Origin: Candidatus Hydrogenedentes bacterium UBA2224
Lineage (GTDB): Bacteria; Hydrogenedentota; Hydrogenedentia; Hydrogenedentales; SLHB01
Length of the DNA stretch: 64,000 nucleotides
NCBI GenBank assembly: GCA_002348185.1
Contig: DDYW01000021.1
Coordinates: 24,992 to 88,991 of the forward strand
Reading direction: 5' to 3'
The stretch's first letter is position 1. Every line of letters starts with the position of its first letter. The translations under genes and the position numbers were made by a program. A model generated the notes under the pieces. It was not told the DNA's origin. It was given only the letters and a program-made list of their open reading frames with translations, and did no database searches. Shown in pieces: positions 16,094 to 25,228 of the stretch.

Positions 16094-19000
16094 TTAAAAG
16101 CCGGTGCACACGGCAAGGTGACCGTCTCGTGTCCCGAATACCACGGCACGTTCGCCAGGCAGGGCGAGGATCTTCGTCGGGGTATCCGGGAGCCGGCCCT
16201 GACGCACGGGCGTTCCGGCGGCGTCGAGCACCAGCAGATTTCCGTTCTCCCCGCCCACGACAATGCACGGAGCATCGCCGCCGCCGGGCGTGATGCAGGC
16301 GAGCGTCGTGGGCACAAAAGGCAGTCGCCGCGACCAGAGTTTTTCGCAGGTGCCGGTCAACGCCACGCACAAGCGGTCGACCGTGGCCACGGCGATGTCG
16401 GGAACCCCGTCGCCGGTAAGGTCGCCGGTGTCGATATCGCGCATGTTCACATACGGGATGGCCTTGCCGGGACCGAAGCTCGCATCGTATTCCGCCGTGC
16501 CGTCCGGCCGCCACACGGTGACGCGGTTCCACACGCCGTTGATCTCCGTCATGAGCTCGGGTTCGCCATCGCCGTCGAAATCGTCGAAGAAAATGTGTTC
16601 GCGGTTCATGGCGGACCATCCGGGCACGTGGGTATGGCCTTCCGGCACGGAATCAAATCCGCGGGGGCTGGGATCCAGCGTCGCGCTGTTGATGATACCC
16701 AGGGTGTTGGAGCCGTTGTAGCGGCGCGCGGCGAGCAGGGTGTGGGACCCGTTGGGGCCGGGAATCAGCTTCATCACGGAGACCTTGCCCCAGAATTGCG
16801 GCATGCGGCGCACGAGCCGGCCGGTTTCGTCCAGAATCTCGAGCGTGCAGGCGGAACCCACGAACGCCATGGGCGTGCCGTCGATGAACGGCCCCGAATA
16901 CAGCCCGTGAATGCCCTCGTGACCCGGCGCCGACTTGAACCAGTAGGTTTTGGCTGCGCGATAGACTTCCGGATCCATCTCCGAAACGAAGACCCACCTG
17001 CGGTTGCCGTCGCGGTCGAACGCGATGACCTTCTCGTCCGCGCACCCCGCGAGCAGCAACTGCGGTTCAGGCCACCAGTGGAGCATGCGGACGGGGCCGT
17101 CGGTCGAAAACGCCGCCACCGGCTCGCCTGAAAGCGACATCGCGTGGATGGTCTGGCCTTCGGCGGCATAAAGCCGCGTCCCGTCCGGCGCCGCGACGAG
17201 GTCCATGATCGCAGCATCGCCCGTTTTCACCGCCGTGCATTGCAGTTCGGGGAGGGCCTGTTCCGCGGCGGTCGCGGTGTCGGCCGTCTGGCCGGCATGA
17301 GTTCGGGCCTGTTCCAGGCAGGCCGCCAGCCACGCGCGCACGGCCGGAAGCATGGGGGCGGGCGCGGGGGCGGGACGCGTCTCAGGCGGCTGCGCGCTAT
17401 TGGCCGAGGACGCGAGGGTCATCTCGCCGCGTGCCAGGTTCCAGTCGATGTCCATGGGTTCCGCGCTCTTAAATACCGGACTCAGTCCCGGCACGGCCAG
17501 TTGAACAACGCCTCTTCCGTAGAAATGCGTCTCCGACAGCACGGCGAACTCGGCCTCGATGCCCTCGTACGTGCCGGCGGCCGCGAGTGCGAGTTCGGGC
17601 GTCAAGAGGACGGCCGCGTTTCCGGCGAGGCGCAGGCAGGCCACCTCGGTCTCCGTCTCGGTGGGCACGCCGGTGACCAGCGAGAAGAACCGCAGCGTTT
17701 CGCCGGTGCGGGCCGGGCCGAGCCACTGCATGGCCGCTTCATACCCGTTGCGGAGGAGGGTGACGTCGGACGCGGTGCAGATCAGGGGGATGCGCGGCAC
17801 CGGGGCACTGAGGGGCCGGTCGAGGCGCATCTGGTTCGGACGCTCGGGCCCGGCAAGCCAGTTGCCGCCCCGGGTCTCCCAAAGCAACTGGACCTCGAGG
17901 TTCTCGGTGTCGATGCGCGGCGTCAGTTCGTCGAGCACCAGGGCATACCGGCCCGGACGGTGGACCAGCGCCCGCCGCCAGGAGGCGAACGGCATGCCGG
18001 GCACCTCGGCCACGGCGACGACCGTCTCGCCCAGCACCCGGCAGTGTTTGAGGGCCGCGTCCATCGCGACGGTCTTTTCGGTGAGGCCATCGGCCCGCGT
18101 GCGGAGCTGGTTCAGGTACCCTTCGAGCAGGGTGGCCCCGTCCTGCCGCAGCGCGAGGATCGCGAACGTGTGATAGGGGTTGCGGGACGCCCCGTTGAAT
18201 CCGTCCAGGAGGATGAAATCGCCCGTGGCGTCAGGACGGTTGCGGTAGCTCATGAACAGGAACGATTCGTCGAGCGGGAATCCGTTGTTCCGCCATTTCC
18301 ACATGGGTTCAGGCATCGCGTGGATCCGCCAGTCGCCCACCATATCGTCCGGCGGCACGGGCTGGAGGTGGTCTTCCGGCCAGTACGATTGCCCGAGCCG
18401 GAAGAGCGCGGTATCGACGCCCGTGCGGTTGCGGTAGGTGAGCCAGCGGCCGTCCTGCATGAGGTACGCGGCCTGGTGCAGGAACCCCACCGAGGCGTAG
18501 TGCAGCGCCCAGTCGCCGTCTTTTCCCGAAGCGAGGATTTCGAGTCCGCGCAACAATTCCGCGGCGACGCCGTTCTCGAGGGGCACACGGTCGCCGGTCA
18601 GCAGCAGGTAGCTGAAGATGGGCGCAATGGCGGTGTCGTACCAGAACAAATTGTCGTTTTCGCCGCTGACCCAGGCGTGTTCGTGCAGCGACCGGAAATG
18701 GTTCGCGCCGTTTTGCTCGCACACCGGCCAGACGGGGTCGTCGTAATCTTTGGCGAAATACCGGCCAAGGCAATACAACGAGATGGCGGTCCACTGTCCG
18801 TGCCGCGACCCGACCTGGGAGGGGATGGCCGCGTAGGGGCCGGCATAGGCCGAAGCGATGCCGGGATGCGCGAGCTGCTGCGCGAATGCCCGGGTGACGC
18901 GCAACCGTTCGTCGTCCGTGAAGACGGGGCTCTCCTCGATGAGGTCCCAGAAGAGGATCATGAGGTGCGCGTTGTAATGGTAGGGCCCGCCGAGGGGATT

Positions 19001-20296
19001 GTCCTTGTTTTCGATACGTTCCCCGTCGATTTCGGCGATCTCCGCCCTGGCTTGGGCGTCGGGGAACGCGAGGCGGAGCGCCTCGCGCGCGTGAAACGCG
19101 TCGCCGGTCATGTAATACATGGCCATGCGTTTGCTGATGCTGTTCCACCCGAAATAGCCGATCGAGCCGTAGCCCGCCGAGGCTTCCCAGGCCTCGAACT
19201 GCCGCAGGTCCGTGGGGGGCGTGAGGCCGTCTCCGAGTTCGATTTCCATCAGCCACGGCACGTCGAGCGCCGAGCCCGGCGGCCTCTCCGAGACGCGTTG
19301 TGCAAACGCCGTGGCGGCTTTGCCGACGCCCGCCGGGTCGCTCCCGCCCAGAAACACCACGTTGTGGCCGTCGCCCATCGGATTGTGAAGCGTTCGGACA
19401 ACGTAGCCCCCCGGGCCGGGGTACCGCAGGTCGAGAAGCGTGTAGTACCGGTTGTAGAGCTGGCCGATAAACCGGTTCGTGGAGCGGTTGCCGAGGGCGA
19501 TGACATTCCGGTCGAAGGGCAGGCCCACGGCGTCATCGGAAAAGACGGGCAGTTCCGCGCCGGCACACGCCCGGATCGCCGCGTTCACCGCGGCTGCGTG
19601 CTCCGCATAGGCCGCCGGCACCACGATGGCCGCGACCGCCTGGCCGCCGGCGACCAGGGCCGTTTCGAGGTAGAGCGGTTTGAGCGCCTCGATTTCAGGC
19701 ACTTCGGGGGCGCTGGGCAATCCCATCCCGGCCGGCAACTCGGCTACGGCCGCCAGCGAGACGTCATCGACCCGCACCTGCGTCACCGGGTCGCGGTGGG
19801 TATAGAGATACAGCACCGCTTCCCGGGTATCCGGCGGGGCCACCTTCCCCACCTCGACGCGGTTGAACGTGCCCGGCAAACCGGGGACAAGCGGGCGCTG
19901 GACGTATTTTCCCGACGGCAGAAACCGTAACTGGAGGTAGGCCCCGGCGGGTGAGGCGTTTTCAACCCCCATGACCGATACGCCCGCTACATAAGGCGTG
20001 CCGGGCGCCGCCGGGACCCGCTGCACAATGCCCAGCTCTCCTCCGGGATGGCCGTCTGCGAGCTGCAGGGCCCGCCCTCCCTCGCCCGGCAGGTCCACCA
20101 GCGACAGCGCCCGCTGTTCGTCAATCTGGCCGTACAACCCCCAGCCGGCCGGGACGCCGGTATCCGACGCGCCCTCCTCGAACGAGGGGTTCCGGAGGAG
20201 GTTTTCCTCTCCGGACGGTTCCGCCGCGAACCCCGGCGCCCCACAGACGGCAAGCACGCCCATACAAAGAAACGTCAGGCCAGGGCATCGGGTCAT
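16094..20296 (-). CDS. 1400-residue secreted protein: CBM-like, helical and beta-propeller domains
   Basis: Signal peptide MTRCPGLTFLCMGVLAVCG, cleaved near GFAA. Residues 30-180 look like a carbohydrate-binding module of the CBM4/9 kind (NLLRNPSFEEG, GWGLYG, late VRVDDVSL). Residues 190-370 form an alpha/beta region. Residues 380-690 are helical (GYFGWNSISKRMAMYYMTG, SRHGQWTAISLYCLGRYF), reminiscent of the alpha-toroid of polysaccharide lyases. A beta-sandwich follows. From about residue 1070 a PQQ/FG-GAP-like propeller has DFDGDGEPELMTE and DLTGDGVPDIAVA calcium-type motifs. GGAGGAG precedes the ATG. I infer an extracellular glycan-acting protein, perhaps a lyase; no catalytic triad could be assigned. 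Confidence 0.65.
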   Translation of the reverse strand: MTRCPGLTFLCMGVLAVCGAPGFAAEPSGEENLLRNPSFEEGASDTGVPAGWGLYGQIDEQRALSLVDLPGEGGRALQLADGHPGGELGIVQRVPAAPGTPYVAGVSVMGVENASPAGAYLQLRFLPSGKYVQRPLVPGLPGTFNRVEVGKVAPPDTREAVLYLYTHRDPVTQVRVDDVSLAAVAELPAGMGLPSAPEVPEIEALKPLYLETALVAGGQAVAAIVVPAAYAEHAAAVNAAIRACAGAELPVFSDDAVGLPFDRNVIALGNRSTNRFIGQLYNRYYTLLDLRYPGPGGYVVRTLHNPMGDGHNVVFLGGSDPAGVGKAATAFAQRVSERPPGSALDVPWLMEIELGDGLTPPTDLRQFEAWEASAGYGSIGYFGWNSISKRMAMYYMTGDAFHAREALRLAFPDAQARAEIAEIDGERIENKDNPLGGPYHYNAHLMILFWDLIEESPVFTDDERLRVTRAFAQQLAHPGIASAYAGPYAAIPSQVGSRHGQWTAISLYCLGRYFAKDYDDPVWPVCEQNGANHFRSLHEHAWVSGENDNLFWYDTAIAPIFSYLLLTGDRVPLENGVAAELLRGLEILASGKDGDWALHYASVGFLHQAAYLMQDGRWLTYRNRTGVDTALFRLGQSYWPEDHLQPVPPDDMVGDWRIHAMPEPMWKWRNNGFPLDESFLFMSYRNRPDATGDFILLDGFNGASRNPYHTFAILALRQDGATLLEGYLNQLRTRADGLTEKTVAMDAALKHCRVLGETVVAVAEVPGMPFASWRRALVHRPGRYALVLDELTPRIDTENLEVQLLWETRGGNWLAGPERPNQMRLDRPLSAPVPRIPLICTASDVTLLRNGYEAAMQWLGPARTGETLRFFSLVTGVPTETETEVACLRLAGNAAVLLTPELALAAAGTYEGIEAEFAVLSETHFYGRGVVQLAVPGLSPVFKSAEPMDIDWNLARGEMTLASSANSAQPPETRPAPAPAPMLPAVRAWLAACLEQARTHAGQTADTATAAEQALPELQCTAVKTGDAAIMDLVAAPDGTRLYAAEGQTIHAMSLSGEPVAAFSTDGPVRMLHWWPEPQLLLAGCADEKVIAFDRDGNRRWVFVSEMDPEVYRAAKTYWFKSAPGHEGIHGLYSGPFIDGTPMAFVGSACTLEILDETGRLVRRMPQFWGKVSVMKLIPGPNGSHTLLAARRYNGSNTLGIINSATLDPSPRGFDSVPEGHTHVPGWSAMNREHIFFDDFDGDGEPELMTEINGVWNRVTVWRPDGTAEYDASFGPGKAIPYVNMRDIDTGDLTGDGVPDIAVATVDRLCVALTGTCEKLWSRRLPFVPTTLACITPGGGDAPCIVVGGENGNLLVLDAAGTPVRQGRLPDTPTKILALPGERAVVFGTRDGHLAVCTGF

Positions 20297-20437
20297 GTCG
20301 CGCTCCTCCAGAGATTGGGAACACAATACCCCATCGCGCGACTCCGGGCCAGAGACCGGAGAATCCGACTCACCGGGCACTCACGATTCGCGCGGGGGCG
20401 CCCCCGAGGCGGGTATGCACGACGCGGGCGGCGGCGT

Positions 20438-20680
20438 GGTGGACCCCATGGACCCGATGGACGATATGGACGACATGGACGACCCGGTCTTTGACGCCAT
20501 CGAAGGTGTCGAATTTGCCGTGGGCGAAGCGCGTGGCTCGGTGGCGCCGTCCGATACCAACCCCCAAATCGGGGTTGGATAGTCCCTGCGCCTTTGCTTG
20601 CCCCCTTCGCCATCGTTCGGGCTGGCATGTCCATAGAGTCCATATCGTCCATCCCGTCCACCTGGTCCGCCGTGTCCACA
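20438..20680. repeat. Composite repeat element, copy 1
   Basis: Left arm: TGGAC array (20438-20482). Right arm: the inverse GTCCA array (20628-20680). Between them lie GAAGGTGTCGAATTTG (20502-20517), a CCAACCCCCAAATCGGGGTTGG hairpin (20557-20578) and CCCTTCGCCATCGTTCGG (20603-20620). The same three segments occur in reverse order and orientation at 50045-50262. No gene is visible in 20297-20840 apart from this. Confidence 0.75.
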
Positions 20681-20840
20681 TCTCCGCGCTTGACCGCCGG
20701 CCAGACAGTTTTGTTCCTCTTGCTCCCGGTCGTGCCTGCCTGGGGAAACCGTGTTTTCCCTGCCCCTTTTCTATGGGGAGCGCGTCCAGTACAATACCCG
20801 GCAGGGCGAGTGTCCAGATAACCTATGGGGAGGGCGGTCC

Positions 20841-21209
20841 ATGACGACAGACACACCGGTTGAAGGCTACTCCAAAGACGAGCGGATGTGGGGCATGATT
20901 TGCCATCTCGCGGCCCTGGCGGGATTCGTGGGGATTCCGTTGGGCAACGTGCTGGGCCCGCTGGTCGTCTGGCTCATCAAACGGGAAGAGTTTCCCCTGG
21001 TGGCGGACCAGGGCAAGGAATCCCTCAACTTCCAGATTTCCATGACGATCTACGGGCTGATCTGCATCCCGCTGATGTTCGTGGTGATTGGCTTTCTGCT
21101 GGGGCTGGCCCTGCTCATTGCCGACGTGGTGTTCATTATCATCGCCGCGATGAAAGCAAACGACGGCATCCTGTACCGGTATCCGCTTACTATCCGTCTG
21201 ATCAAGTAA
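20841..21209 (+). CDS. DUF4870 membrane protein
   Basis: 122 residues with three to four membrane helices. The order is that of DUF4870: an N-terminal RMWGMICHLAALAGFVGIPLGNVLGPLVVWLI, then KREEFPLVADQGKESLNFQIS, in which the DQGKESLNFQ motif is diagnostic, then two further helices and a short basic end (YRYPLTIRLIK). The family is found widely, often next to unrelated genes, and its role is unknown. GGGGAGGG precedes the ATG. It follows composite repeat copy 1. Confidence 0.9.
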   Translation: MTTDTPVEGYSKDERMWGMICHLAALAGFVGIPLGNVLGPLVVWLIKREEFPLVADQGKESLNFQISMTIYGLICIPLMFVVIGFLLGLALLIADVVFIIIAAMKANDGILYRYPLTIRLIK

Positions 21210-21348
21210 GCGGTTTCAACAACAGCGCGAAAGCGTGCGCCCCGGCGTCCGTTCGGCCAGACCAGCCGGGCCGGTCTGACCAGAGAGATCGGTCTGACCG
21301 GAGGGAGGGAGCCGGCGCGAGGGCACGTTTCCGTCTAAGGGGGAAGCC

Positions 21349-23004
21349 ATGACCGACTCGCGATACCGTCCAGAACTCTGTCGGCTGCCGGGACTATTGC
21401 TCCTGGCCTTGAGCGCGGCCGTCCTGGCTGCGGAGGAACCGGCCCCAGCGCCTCCGTCTACCGTCGTCCTGGTTCCGATGCGCGACGGCGTCCGGCTCGC
21501 CACGGAGATCTATCTTCCCGACGGCGGCGGCCCCTGCCCCGTCGTGCTCGCCCGGAGCGTCTACGGCCGCACCTTCGGCCCGCAATGGGGGCCGGCCTGG
21601 CTCGAGAAGGGCATCGCGTTTGCCGCCCAGGACTGCCGCGGCCGCGGGGACAGCGAGGGGACCGACCTGGGCTTTTTGGCCGATGGATGGGGGGAGGCGC
21701 GGGACGGCGCCGACACGGTCGCGTGGCTGCGCGCGCAGCCGTGGTGCAACGGCAAGATCGCCACCCTGGGAGGGTCCGCGCTGGGCATCGTGCAGATTCT
21801 CGCGGCCCCGTCCACGCCCTGGATCACATGCCAGAGCATCGTTGTGGCGCCCGCCTCGCTTTACGGGAATGTCACGTATCAGGGGGGCGTGTTCCGCAAA
21901 GAGATGATGGAAGGCTGGCTGGCCGCGCAGAAACTTCCGCACGTGCTCGAGCTGTGGAAGGCGCATCCGGGCTACGATGCCTTCTGGCGCGGATTCGACG
22001 CCGAGCGCGCGGCCGACCGGGTGACAGCGCCCGCCGTGCATGTCGGAGGCTGGTGGGACTGTTTCGGGCAAGGCACCCTGGAGGCGTTCATGTCGCGCCA
22101 GCACGAGGGCGCGCCGCCGGCCCGCGGCAATCAGAAGCTCATCATGGGGCCGTGGCTGCATGGCCCGAAACGCGAGCCCGGCGACGTGACGCTGGCGGAG
22201 AATTTCGACGCCGTCGACTTCAACAAGTATACCCAGCGGTTTTTCCGTTACTGGCTCCTCGGAGAGCAGAACGGCATCATGGACGAGCCCGCCGTCCAGT
22301 ATTACACCGTGGGCGACCTGTCGGACCCGAACGCGCCGGGCAACGAATGGCGGACTGCCAGCGACTGGCCGCCGTTTGCGACGGAGTCGACCCCGTTCTA
22401 CCTGAACCCGGACGGTTCGCTCCACGCCGAACAGGTCGCGGACAGTTCGGGCGGCCTTACCTTTATGTATGATCCCGCGAACCCGGTGCCGTCGCTGGGC
22501 GGCGCGACCTTGCTCCACAAGCCCGGGGTGTACGACCAGCGTCCCGTGAGCGGGCGGCCGGATGTCCTCAAATTCGCCACCGCGCCCCTTTCCGCGCCTC
22601 TCGAGATCACCGGACGCGTGACGGTGCGCCTGTATGTGTCCACGGACGCCCGGGACACCGATTTCACGGCGAAACTGCTCGATATCTACCCGGACGGCCG
22701 TGAAATTCTGATGCTCGACGGCATCCAGCGGCTCAAGTTCCGGCACGGCTGCGAAATGCCCGACTATCTGCTGCCGGGAGAGATTGCCGAGGTCGAAATC
22801 GACTTGTGGTCCATCAGCCTGATTTTTAACGCGGGCCACCGCATTGGACTGCACGTGTCGAGCAGCAACTTCCCCCGGTTCGAGGTTAATCCGAATACCG
22901 GCAAGGATTTCCCTGTCGAAGGCGAACCCCTGGCCGTCGCCGCGAATACGGTGTATACGGGCGTGCGCCATCCCAGCGCGTTGATACTGCCCGTTGCGCC
23001 TTAG
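21349..23004 (+). CDS. Secreted CocE/NonD family hydrolase (S15-like)
   Basis: 551 residues with a signal peptide ending near LAAEE. The alpha/beta-hydrolase core shows the typical start MRDGVRLATEIYLP, the oxyanion region DCRGRGDSEG and the nucleophile elbow GGSALG near residue 143, flanked by the WCNGKIATLG motif that is standard in this family. The C-terminal jelly-roll (X-Pro dipeptidyl-peptidase C-terminal domain) contains GRVTVRLYVSTDARDTDFTAKL and GHRIGLHVSSSNFPRFEVNPN. Members hydrolyse esters, acyl-amides (cocaine, glutaryl-cephalosporins) or X-Pro peptides; the natural substrate is open. Complete and of normal length. TAG stop. Confidence 0.92.
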   Translation: MTDSRYRPELCRLPGLLLLALSAAVLAAEEPAPAPPSTVVLVPMRDGVRLATEIYLPDGGGPCPVVLARSVYGRTFGPQWGPAWLEKGIAFAAQDCRGRGDSEGTDLGFLADGWGEARDGADTVAWLRAQPWCNGKIATLGGSALGIVQILAAPSTPWITCQSIVVAPASLYGNVTYQGGVFRKEMMEGWLAAQKLPHVLELWKAHPGYDAFWRGFDAERAADRVTAPAVHVGGWWDCFGQGTLEAFMSRQHEGAPPARGNQKLIMGPWLHGPKREPGDVTLAENFDAVDFNKYTQRFFRYWLLGEQNGIMDEPAVQYYTVGDLSDPNAPGNEWRTASDWPPFATESTPFYLNPDGSLHAEQVADSSGGLTFMYDPANPVPSLGGATLLHKPGVYDQRPVSGRPDVLKFATAPLSAPLEITGRVTVRLYVSTDARDTDFTAKLLDIYPDGREILMLDGIQRLKFRHGCEMPDYLLPGEIAEVEIDLWSISLIFNAGHRIGLHVSSSNFPRFEVNPNTGKDFPVEGEPLAVAANTVYTGVRHPSALILPVAP

Positions 23005-23005
23005 T

Positions 23006-23965
23006 ATGATTGCGGCCATGACCGGCGAACACCGTACAACGCTTTGGTGGGCGGGCCTGACCGCGGAGAAGGTGCTGGGCCTCGTGTTTGTCCTGGCCGC
23101 GGCGCTCAAGGCGTGGGACCTCGAGGCCTTCGCGTTCCAGATTCGCTATTACCATGTGCTCACGGCCCCCGGGTCGCTCGTGGCCGCCGCCATCGGGTCC
23201 GTGGCGTGGGAAACTCTGCTGGGTGTCGCGATGCTCGTGGGGTTGCGGCTCCGCGGGTGGACCTTCGCCGCCGTCGCTGCCACTCTCGTGGGATTCACGG
23301 GGCTGGTGCTGTATTCGTGGCACTTCTATGACCTCGAGGATTGCGGCTGTTTCGGCTCGCTGGTGCCCCTGGGCCCCGGCGCCACCACCGCGAAGAACGC
23401 CGTGCTCCTGGTCCTGACCCTGTTGGCCTGGTATGGCCTCCGGTCCGGCCACACGCGCATTGAGGGTACCCTCTGGCAACACCCCCTGCTGAAGGGCGCC
23501 GCCGTGCTGGCGTCCAGCGTGCTGGTGCTGGTCGCGGGACTCTTCCACGCGCCGTTCGAGCAGGTGGGCGGAAACCCCGGCGGACAGGACGGGCCCTCCC
23601 TGGTATTCAACGTTGAACACGAGGGACAGGTCTACGACACGTCGCAGGGGGAATACCTGGTCGCGTTCCTCAGCGATACCTGCGACGAGTGCCGCGCCGA
23701 AACCCCCCTGCTGAACGATATGCTGTATGTTCCCGAATTTCCCACCGTTATCGCGTTTATGCTCGTCGAAAGCGACGAATCCCTCAAACAATTCCGGGAA
23801 CTGGCCCGGTTTCCCGCCATCAAGATGGATACCCTCCAATGGTCGCAATACATTAATATGGCCCCCCCGCGCTTCTACCTGGTCCGCGACGGTAAGGAAC
23901 TCGCCCACTGGGACGAGCACCTCCCTCCCCTGGAAGAGATCCTGGCCGTCCGCGACGCGTCCTGA
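23006..23965 (+). CDS. MauE-like membrane protein fused to a thioredoxin-like domain
   Basis: 319 residues. Residues 10-185 hold about five membrane helices of the MauE/DoxX type, with C113 and C115 in YDLEDCGCFGSL after the third helix; this CxC loop is typical of MauE-like redox proteins. Residues 190-319 lie outside the membrane and resemble a thioredoxin/TlpA fold: LVAFLSDTCDECRAETPLL with C226 and C229 as a CxxC pair, and a late cis-proline-like MAPPRFYL. Inferred role: moving reducing equivalents across the membrane to an envelope partner. Begins one base past the stop of the hydrolase gene (ATG 23006; an alternative ATG is at 23018). Confidence 0.8.
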   Translation: MIAAMTGEHRTTLWWAGLTAEKVLGLVFVLAAALKAWDLEAFAFQIRYYHVLTAPGSLVAAAIGSVAWETLLGVAMLVGLRLRGWTFAAVAATLVGFTGLVLYSWHFYDLEDCGCFGSLVPLGPGATTAKNAVLLVLTLLAWYGLRSGHTRIEGTLWQHPLLKGAAVLASSVLVLVAGLFHAPFEQVGGNPGGQDGPSLVFNVEHEGQVYDTSQGEYLVAFLSDTCDECRAETPLLNDMLYVPEFPTVIAFMLVESDESLKQFRELARFPAIKMDTLQWSQYINMAPPRFYLVRDGKELAHWDEHLPPLEEILAVRDAS

Positions 23966-24048
23966 TCTGGCCGGCGGCCCGAGTCTGTGGTAAACTTAAT
24001 GGGTAAACTGCGCAAACGGAGCATTTTGCTGTCTCTAGCGGGGAAGTG

Positions 24049-24075
24049 AATAGACGAGGCGGGGTTTCGTCTATT
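24049..24075 (+). other. Hairpin in the leader of the prepilin-like gene
   Basis: AATAGACGA (24049-24057) and TCGTCTATT (24067-24075) form a perfect 9-bp stem with a nine-base loop, 60 bases upstream of the next ATG. No T-tract follows, so it is not a normal terminator. Role unknown. Confidence 0.45.
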
Positions 24076-24134
24076 GGGGTGTCGGAAACCGCACGCGCCG
24101 GGTGTTGTGGAGGCGTGCACTGGAGATTGAGACG

Positions 24135-25031
24135 ATGCGAAACCGAGGGATGTCACTCCTGGAATTGCTGATTATCGTGGCCATTCTGGGATTATTCGCA
24201 GCGATCCTGCTGCCCGCGCTGGCCCATGCGAGGGGCTTCATGGCACGAAACGATTGCGCGGCGAACCTCAAACAACTGGGCCTCGCAAGCGCCATGTTCG
24301 CTGGCGAGGACGCTCATGGCCATTATCCCGCCCTCTACGCGGCCCACACGCCGCTCGTGGCGGAAGGCGGCGGACCGGCCGGGGACAGCGCGTTTCTGGT
24401 GCTGCCGTGCCTGGATCCCGCTGACCTCTATCCGGAATACATCGCCGACGCCCGGGTCTTCGTGTGCCCCGGCATCGCCGCGGAAAGCGCGGCCGACCGC
24501 CGGTTCGACGCGATCGTCGATTCCAGCGGGCGCATGCTGGAAACGCATGGACTGGGCCGCGTCGCGCGAAGCTACATGTATCTGGGCTGGGCTATGGACG
24601 CCATCTCGCCCGAAGCTCCCCAGGAACCGCTCGACATCCTCGGCGGCCCGGCGGACCTGTCGGCGCCCGCGCAGTTGGTGCTGGGCGTGGGGCCGGTTCT
24701 CGATGAGGTCAGGCGGACCGAAGACCCCGCTCGTGCGGGTCTGGATATCCCGGTTCCCGGCGGCCTGGGCACCAGTGGCGGCGTCCTGATCCACCGCTTG
24801 CGCGAAGGCGTCGAGCGGTTTGGCGTAACCGACATCAACAGCGTTGAGCCCGCGGCGAAAGCCGAAGCCGCCATCTGGGTGCTTGGCGACCGCGTTTCCA
24901 CGCCGGAAAGCGACGGCTATGCCTATGGCGCCAATGTCCTCTTCAAGGACGGGCACGTTGAGTTCGTGCCCTATGGCGCGAAGGCGCCGGTGACGGCCGG
25001 CATGGCCCACTTCCTCGATACACTGCATTAA
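24135..25031 (+). CDS. Prepilin-like protein with type II secretion H-X9-DG-type C-terminus
   Basis: 298 residues. Leader MRNRGMSLLELLIIVAILGLF: prepilin cleavage after Gly, Met at +1 and Glu at +5. The long globular domain ends with YGANVLFKDGHVEFVPYG, the motif of prepilin-type proteins with the H-X9-DG processing-associated tail abundant in Planctomycetota, Lentisphaerota and Hydrogenedentota. The histidine nine residues before DG appears replaced by Tyr. ATG 24135 has GGAGA upstream. A strong terminator follows directly, so the gene forms its own unit with the leader hairpin. Probably exposed at the envelope as a pseudopilin; partner unknown. Confidence 0.85.
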   Translation: MRNRGMSLLELLIIVAILGLFAAILLPALAHARGFMARNDCAANLKQLGLASAMFAGEDAHGHYPALYAAHTPLVAEGGGPAGDSAFLVLPCLDPADLYPEYIADARVFVCPGIAAESAADRRFDAIVDSSGRMLETHGLGRVARSYMYLGWAMDAISPEAPQEPLDILGGPADLSAPAQLVLGVGPVLDEVRRTEDPARAGLDIPVPGGLGTSGGVLIHRLREGVERFGVTDINSVEPAAKAEAAIWVLGDRVSTPESDGYAYGANVLFKDGHVEFVPYGAKAPVTAGMAHFLDTLH

Positions 25032-25051
25032 CCCGCGCAACCACCCGCGAA

Positions 25052-25094
25052 AACGCCTCCTCCGTCCCCCCTGGAGGAGGCGTTCCCCTTTTTT
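25052..25094 (+). terminator. Rho-independent terminator
   Basis: AACGCCTCCTCC (25052-25063) pairs perfectly with GGAGGAGGCGTT (25073-25084), followed by CCCC and a run of six T at 25089-25094. It lies 20 bases after the prepilin-like gene. Confidence 0.93.
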
Positions 25095-25228
25095 GACCCT
25101 GCACCATCGGTTTCCCGGGCAGGCCCACGTGATTCATCCCGCAACCCGGGTGGTTTTCCCCCATGCCGCGCCCGGTGTGCCGGAGGTCCATTTGCCTTTG
25201 CCCTCGCGAGTCCGTATCGTATGCCCGC

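Noticed and set aside
17144..19930. A 928-codon plus-strand frame opposite the 1400-residue protein
   Set aside because: Shadow frame with low-complexity Arg/Gly/Val content; the minus strand has a signal peptide, ribosome site and domain structure.
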